A stretch of DNA of 64,000 nucleotides from Rhodoglobus sp. (GTDB taxonomy: Bacteria > Actinomycetota > Actinomycetes > Actinomycetales > Microbacteriaceae), in NCBI GenBank assembly GCA_025464445.1, contig JAODLY010000028.1, positions 1-64,000 of the forward strand. Direction: 5' to 3'. The stretch's first letter is position 1; each line of letters starts with the position of its first letter. The position numbers and the translations under genes are program-made. The notes under the pieces are model-generated. The model searched no databases. It worked only from the letters and a program-made list of their open reading frames with translations, and was not told where the DNA came from. Shown piece after piece: positions 59,650 to 64,000 of the stretch.

Positions 59650-60624
59650 ATGGCCATCGACCTCACGATAACGGCGCCGGATGTCACGACCGCCGCCGTG
59701 GCCGGGCGCGCGGCCCGGCACCGCTTCGTCTTCCTGCGCAACGGCAAGGCGATAACGGGCGTCGCCATCCTCGGCTTCTTCGCGATCATCGCGATCATCG
59801 GCCAGTTCATCGCCCCATACGACCCCGACACCCTCGGGCCGGACATCATGCAGCCGCCGTCGGCCGCGCACTGGCTGGGCACGACGAACCTCGGCCAGGA
59901 CATCCTGTCCCAGCTGCTTATCGGCACCCGCGGCGTGATGATCGTCGGATTCGCGGCCGGCATCATCGCCACGATCCTGGCAATAATCATCGGGGTCAGC
60001 GCCGGCTATGCCGGCGGGGTTGTCGACGAGGTGCTGTCTGCCGTCTCGAACATCTTCCTCGTCATCCCGGCGCTACCGTTGATCATCATCATCACCGGGC
60101 AGTTGCCGGGCGGCGGCGAGGTGGTCATCTCGCTCGTGATCGCGGTCACCGGCTGGGCGTGGGGGTCGCGCATCCTGCGCGCGCAGACGCTCTCTCTGCG
60201 AAAACGCGACTTCGTCGAGGCATCCCGTGCAAACGGCGAGTCGATATTCCGCATCATCGGTTTCGAGATCCTGCCCAACCTCACGGCGATCATCGTCTCG
60301 AGCTTCATCGGCACCGTGACGTTCGCGATCCTGTCCCAGATCACGCTCGCGTTCATCGGCGTCACTTCGATCAGCGAATGGAACTGGGGAACGATCCTGT
60401 TCTGGGCGCAGTCGAACCAGGCGCTGGCCCGTGGCGCCTGGTGGTGGTTCGTCCCAGCCGGGTTGTGCATCGCCCTGCTCGGGATGAGCCTGGCGCTCAT
60501 CAACTTCGGAATCGACGAGTTCATCAACCCCAGGCTGCGCAGCACCGGCCAGAACGCGAAGGCGATGCGCCGCCGCGGCATCGTCGCGCGCATCGGATTC
60601 ACCCCCGTGGTGCGCAAGAGATGA
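59650..60624 (+). CDS. ABC transporter permease (OppC/DppC-like)
   Basis: A 324-aa permease with an N-terminal OppC_N helix, ahead of PPSAAHWLGTTNLGQDILSQLLIG, and the EAA loop VEASRANGESIFRIIGFEILPNL. It pairs with the OppB-like subunit. Its stop overlaps the next ATPase start as ATGA (60621-60624). Confidence 0.92.
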   Translation: MAIDLTITAPDVTTAAVAGRAARHRFVFLRNGKAITGVAILGFFAIIAIIGQFIAPYDPDTLGPDIMQPPSAAHWLGTTNLGQDILSQLLIGTRGVMIVGFAAGIIATILAIIIGVSAGYAGGVVDEVLSAVSNIFLVIPALPLIIIITGQLPGGGEVVISLVIAVTGWAWGSRILRAQTLSLRKRDFVEASRANGESIFRIIGFEILPNLTAIIVSSFIGTVTFAILSQITLAFIGVTSISEWNWGTILFWAQSNQALARGAWWWFVPAGLCIALLGMSLALINFGIDEFINPRLRSTGQNAKAMRRRGIVARIGFTPVVRKR

Positions 60625-61694
60625 GTACAGTGCTCCCCACCCCAGCCACGGTGAAAACCGGTGAGCCCGTGCTGCAGATCAGGAACCTCGTCGTCGACTA
60701 CGGGTACGGCGACGACCCGACCCATGTGCTGCGCGAGGTGTCCCTCACGCTCAACAAGGGCGAGGTACTCGGGCTTGCCGGCGAGTCCGGCTGCGGCATG
60801 TCCACGCTGGCGTACGCTGCGTCGCGGTTGCTGCCTCCGCCGGGCATCATCACCGGCGGCGAGGTGCTGTTCACGCGGCGCGACGGCTCCGTCGTCGACA
60901 TCCTCAAGCTCAGCGACAAGGAGCTGCGGGCCGCGCGCTGGAATGACATCGCAATCGTCTTCCAGGGTGCGATGAACTCGCTCAACCCGGTGTATCGGGT
61001 CAGCAAACAGCTCACCGATGTGATCGCGACCCATCGTCCAGCGCTCTCGCGTCGCGAGCTGGATGACCGGGCGGCCGAGCTCCTCGAGCTGGTGGGCATC
61101 TCCCCGGACCGGCTGCGGTCATTTCCACACCAGCTCTCCGGCGGCATGCGCCAGCGGGTGATGATCGCGATGGCGCTCGCCCTCGAGCCGCAGGTGCTCA
61201 TCATGGACGAGCCAACGACTGCACTCGATGTCGTGATGCAGCGCCAGATCGTCGAGCAGATCACCGACCTGCGCGAACGCCTCGGCTTCGCCGTGATCTT
61301 CATCACACACGATGTGTCCCTGCTCATCGAGGTGGCCGACCGCATCGCGATCATGTACGCGGGCGAGATCGTGGAGAGCGCGACCGCGAGCGAGGTGTAC
61401 CGGATGCCGCGGCATCCGTACTCCGACGGGCTCCTGGGCTCGTTCCCCCCGCTGCACGGTCCGCGTCGTGAGCTGGGCGGCATCCCGGGATCACCGCCGG
61501 ATCTCGCGAAACCGATCGACGGCTGCCCTTACGCCGACCGCTGCCCGTTCGCGTTCGACCGCTGCAGGGTCGAGAATCCTGCGCTCAAACAGACGGTATT
61601 CGCCGACCTGGAGCCGGAGCGTCTCGTGGCCTGCCACCTGCACGACCTGCCGTTGGCCAAAGTGCCGGTGCAGCTCACCCGCCGTCCCGCCTGA
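60621..61694 (+). CDS. ABC transporter ATP-binding protein (OppD/DppD-like) with altered Walker A
   Basis: A 357-aa ATPase. Signature LSGGMRQR, Walker B VLIMDEPTTALD and switch FITHD are intact, and the Cys-rich C-terminus CPYADRCPFAFDRC is present. Walker A reads GESGCGMST: the invariant Lys is Met60, encoded by ATG at 60798-60800. Such a site should bind ATP poorly, so the dimer may hydrolyse ATP at one site only. ATG 60621 overlaps the permease stop as ATGA. Last gene of the beta-glucoside operon. Confidence 0.9.
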   Translation: MSTVLPTPATVKTGEPVLQIRNLVVDYGYGDDPTHVLREVSLTLNKGEVLGLAGESGCGMSTLAYAASRLLPPPGIITGGEVLFTRRDGSVVDILKLSDKELRAARWNDIAIVFQGAMNSLNPVYRVSKQLTDVIATHRPALSRRELDDRAAELLELVGISPDRLRSFPHQLSGGMRQRVMIAMALALEPQVLIMDEPTTALDVVMQRQIVEQITDLRERLGFAVIFITHDVSLLIEVADRIAIMYAGEIVESATASEVYRMPRHPYSDGLLGSFPPLHGPRRELGGIPGSPPDLAKPIDGCPYADRCPFAFDRCRVENPALKQTVFADLEPERLVACHLHDLPLAKVPVQLTRRPA

Positions 61695-61717
61695 CGTGGC
61701 CCGACGTCCGCGGCTCG

Positions 61718-63175
61718 CTACTCTCCCGTAGGCACCTGAACCACCAGGGACCGACGAGAACGCCGCCGCGGCACCACCGCGACCACCAGCCCCGCGAACG
61801 CCACCGCGGTACTCAGGATGAGTCCGGGACGGAACTGGTCCAGCAACACGCCAGCGGAGGCCTCGGCAGAAGCGGGCCCGCCCGCGATCAGGGCCGTGGT
61901 CACGGCCAGCACCAACGCAGCACCGACCTGCGAACTGCTCTGCACGAGCCCGGCAGCGAGCCCCTGCTCACCGTCCGCGATCCCGCTGGTGGCCTGCACC
62001 TGGATGGAGGGGAACCCGAGACCGAATCCGACGCCGAGCAGCAACACGGACGGAAGGATGTCCAGCAGGTAGTTCGGCGAAGGATCCACGCGGAGGAACA
62101 GCAGGTAGCCGGCCGACAGCGACGCGAGCGCAACGATGATGAGCAGGCGCGGGCCGAACCTGTCGATGAACCGGTCGGCGAACGGAGCGGTCGCGACCAC
62201 GACCAGTCCGGTGGGCAGAAGCGAGAGCGCCATGTTCAGCGGGGACCAACCCAGCACCGACTGGAGGTAGATCGTCAGGATGAACTGGAAGCTCACGTAC
62301 GAGCCGAACAGGGCGATCGCACTGAGGTTGGCGCGGGCCACCAGGCCCTGCCGCAGGATGCCGAACCGGATCAGCGGGTGCCGCACCCGGAGCTCGATAA
62401 GCGCGAAAGCCGCGAGCACGAGAGCGGATGCGACAAGTCCGCCGATCGTCTGCAGCGACCCCCAGCCGACGCCGGGGGCGGAGACGACCGTGTACACGAG
62501 CGTGAGCATGCCGACGGCGAGCGTGAGCGCCCCCCAGAAGTCGTGCCCGCTACCGGTGACGCGCTTGTCGCGTGGTACGAAGAACAGCCCGAGTACCAGC
62601 GCGGCGACGGCGAAGGGCACGGAGAAGAGGAACGTCCAGCGCCAGCTCAGGCTGGTCATCAACCCGCCCACGATGAGCCCGAGCGAGAATCCACTCGCCG
62701 CAAAGGTCGTGAAGATCGAGATGGCCTTGTTGCGGGGGGCGCCTTCGGCGAAATTCGTCGTGATCAGCGAGAAGGCTGCCGGAGCAGTGAACGCAGCGGC
62801 CACGCCCTTCACGAAGCGAGTAGCAATGAGGATGGCGGGGTCATCCACGAGGCCACCGAGCAAGGAGGCCGCCGCGAAGACGCCGAGTGCGATCAGGAGG
62901 ATGCGGCGGCGACCCAACAGGTCGGCAAGTCGTCCGCCGAGAAGCAGCAGGCTGCCGTACCCGAGCACGTAGGCAGAGACGAGCCACTGCAGGCTGCTCG
63001 TTTCGAGCGAGAGTTCGGTTCCGATCGACGGCAACGCGACGCCGACCATCGAGACGTCGAGGCCATCGAGGGCAACCACGATGCACACGACGAGTAGGAG
63101 GAGCCAGCTGCCACGCGACCACCTGTCGCTGGTCGCTGGGGATATGTGTTCGCTGAGAGTCTGAGTGGTGGACAT
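61718..63175 (-). CDS. MFS transporter (DHA2-type, EmrB/QacA-like)
   Basis: A 485-aa protein with about 14 membrane segments. Motif A is GGRLADLLGRRR, and the first helix has LDGLDVSMVGVALPSIG, typical of the drug:H+ antiporter-2 family. It likely exports a lipophilic compound. Start ATG 63175 (MSTTQTLSEH); a further ATG at 63190 could be used. Divergent from a MarR regulator, as is usual for exporters of this type. Confidence 0.88.
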   Translation of the reverse strand: MSTTQTLSEHISPATSDRWSRGSWLLLLVVCIVVALDGLDVSMVGVALPSIGTELSLETSSLQWLVSAYVLGYGSLLLLGGRLADLLGRRRILLIALGVFAAASLLGGLVDDPAILIATRFVKGVAAAFTAPAAFSLITTNFAEGAPRNKAISIFTTFAASGFSLGLIVGGLMTSLSWRWTFLFSVPFAVAALVLGLFFVPRDKRVTGSGHDFWGALTLAVGMLTLVYTVVSAPGVGWGSLQTIGGLVASALVLAAFALIELRVRHPLIRFGILRQGLVARANLSAIALFGSYVSFQFILTIYLQSVLGWSPLNMALSLLPTGLVVVATAPFADRFIDRFGPRLLIIVALASLSAGYLLFLRVDPSPNYLLDILPSVLLLGVGFGLGFPSIQVQATSGIADGEQGLAAGLVQSSSQVGAALVLAVTTALIAGGPASAEASAGVLLDQFRPGLILSTAVAFAGLVVAVVPRRRSRRSLVVQVPTGE

Positions 63176-63241
63176 CGCTTCAACATACATGCACCGTCAT
63201 ATATTTACAATTCATCGAATGCAACAGAATGTAATGCGCGC

Positions 63242-63276
63242 GCATACCATGCGTATGCATATTTGTGAGCTATAAT
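63242..63276 (+). promoter_or_regulatory. MarR promoter with palindromic operator
   Basis: GCATACCATGCGTATGC (63242-63258) has perfect 6-bp arms and is the probable MarR site. TATAAT (63271-63276) is a consensus -10 only 6 bases before the ATG, implying a leaderless MarR transcript. The same palindrome lies about 67 bases upstream of the MFS start on the other strand. Confidence 0.72.
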
Positions 63277-63282
63277 CTCTGC

Positions 63283-63660
63283 ATGACAAAGACCACGCGC
63301 GACGACGTCGTCGAAGAGTGGCGCGACCAGCAGCGGGCCTACCACGCGACCGCTTCGGTGTTGGATCGAGCGCTCGAGCAGGAATTCGACCTGGGCCTGA
63401 GCGAATTCGAGATCCTCGACCTGGTCTGGGAATCCAACACCGACGAGTGCACGATGCGTGACCTCGTCGACCTCACCCCGATGACGCAAAGCGCGCTGTC
63501 ACGGGTCGTCGACCGCCTCACTCGAGCCGGGCTGATCGGCCGGAATGAGTGCAGTTACGATCGACGCTCGATGTTCGTGTCACTCACCCCCGAGGGCGTC
63601 TCCGTTCACGCACGGGCGAAGAAGGTCTACCGCAAGCTGTTGGCCGACGAACTGGGCTGA
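63283..63660 (+). CDS. MarR family transcriptional regulator
   Basis: A 125-aa winged-helix repressor with recognition region DLVDLTPMTQSALSRVVDRLTRAGLI and wing YDRRSMFVSLTPEG. Start is ATG 63283; the frame upstream has no start support because TATAAT lies in it. Likely controls the divergent MFS exporter and itself, responding to the exported compound. Confidence 0.9.
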   Translation: MTKTTRDDVVEEWRDQQRAYHATASVLDRALEQEFDLGLSEFEILDLVWESNTDECTMRDLVDLTPMTQSALSRVVDRLTRAGLIGRNECSYDRRSMFVSLTPEGVSVHARAKKVYRKLLADELG

Positions 63661-63725
63661 CGGATACCGCTGACTACGGCTCTCAGGCCTTGATAGTGGC
63701 GCGGATTCGCGCCTAACCTCGAAGC

Positions 63726-63998
63726 ATGTGCCGCAACATCCACGTCCTTCACAATTTCGAGCCGGCCGCGAACGGCGAAGAGGTTCACGCCGCCGCCCTG
63801 CAATACGTGCGCAAGGTCAGCGGGTCGACAAAACCCTCCAAGGCGAACACAGAGGCCTTCGAGCGCGCCGTCCACGAGATCGCGCACATCACCCAGCACC
63901 TGCTCGAGGATCTCGTCGCGACGTCTCCGCCCAAAGACCGCGAGGTCGAGGCGGCGAAGGCTCGCGAACGTTCCGCGAAGCGGTTCGCGACCGCCTAG
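63726..63998 (+). CDS. DUF2277 domain-containing protein
   Basis: A 90-aa protein beginning MCRNIHVLHNFEPAA, the DUF2277 hallmark, with AALQYVRKVSGSTKPS and a helical C-terminus. The gene is complete, ending 2 bases before the window end. Function is unknown. ATG 63726. Confidence 0.9.
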   Translation: MCRNIHVLHNFEPAANGEEVHAAALQYVRKVSGSTKPSKANTEAFERAVHEIAHITQHLLEDLVATSPPKDREVEAAKARERSAKRFATA

Positions 63999-64000
63999 CT

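Overview
This 64-kb window is high-GC DNA packed with short gene overlaps (GTGA, ATGA and TTGA junctions). Several gene families are typical of Actinomycetota: DUF3097, DUF2277, a DUF6412-like protein, an FBP zinc finger, a TIGR03086 protein and ykoEDC under a TPP riboswitch. GTG starts are common, and codon and oligomer use (frequent ggatgcc/gcatcc) resembles Microbacteriaceae. The family-level placement is an inference. I found no rRNA, convincing tRNA, CRISPR array, phage or insertion sequence.

Region 1 (about 1-14 kb) is a sugar-acid catabolic island. It has a FrcBCA-like ABC importer on the minus strand, followed by a 59-aa ORF and an amidase. An SDR and a cyclase-type hydrolase are on the plus strand. 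A minus-strand operon carries the tetronate set (otnI, otnC, otnK) plus a signal-less ModA-like protein and an Asp/Glu-racemase relative. An LhgO-like oxidase and an Ldh-family dehydrogenase are on the plus strand, and a GntR/FCD regulator closes the island. A CTATAGTAT-type motif recurs in three of its promoter regions. In the known pathway 2-oxo-tetronate is isomerised (OtnI), phosphorylated (OtnK) and decarboxylated (OtnC) to dihydroxyacetone phosphate. The amidase, cyclase and dehydrogenases would plausibly feed it from an unidentified amide- or lactone-masked acid.

Region 2 (14-24.8 kb) has a lipoprotein, then a minus-strand run of rhodanese, P-loop kinase and ykoC-ykoD-ykoE thiamine-precursor transporter genes led by a TPP riboswitch. 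Next come a PotABCD-type polyamine-like importer and, divergently, a GntR regulator coupled to a cytosolic Cache-domain protein.

Region 3 (24.8-53 kb) is mostly chromosomal housekeeping and conserved genes: DUF1697, glycosyltransferase, SPFH, M20 peptidase, PspC, thioesterase, DUF3097, M23 peptidase, LtrA, methyltransferase, VOC/TetR pair, FBP, two ArsR-AHSA1 modules, glucose-6-phosphate dehydrogenase, YidC-like insertase, 2-oxoglutarate oxygenase, NUDIX, UvrA-like ATPase, PLP decarboxylase and others. This stretch also holds palindromic elements and short tandem repeats. One 96-bp palindrome lies in frame inside the methyltransferase gene.

Region 4 (53-61.7 kb) is a beta-glucoside locus: a divergent TetR regulator, a GH3 beta-glucosidase and a five-gene family-5 (Opp/Dpp-type) oligosaccharide ABC importer. 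One importer ATPase has methionine in place of the Walker A lysine. The window ends with an MFS exporter, a divergent MarR regulator and a DUF2277 protein.
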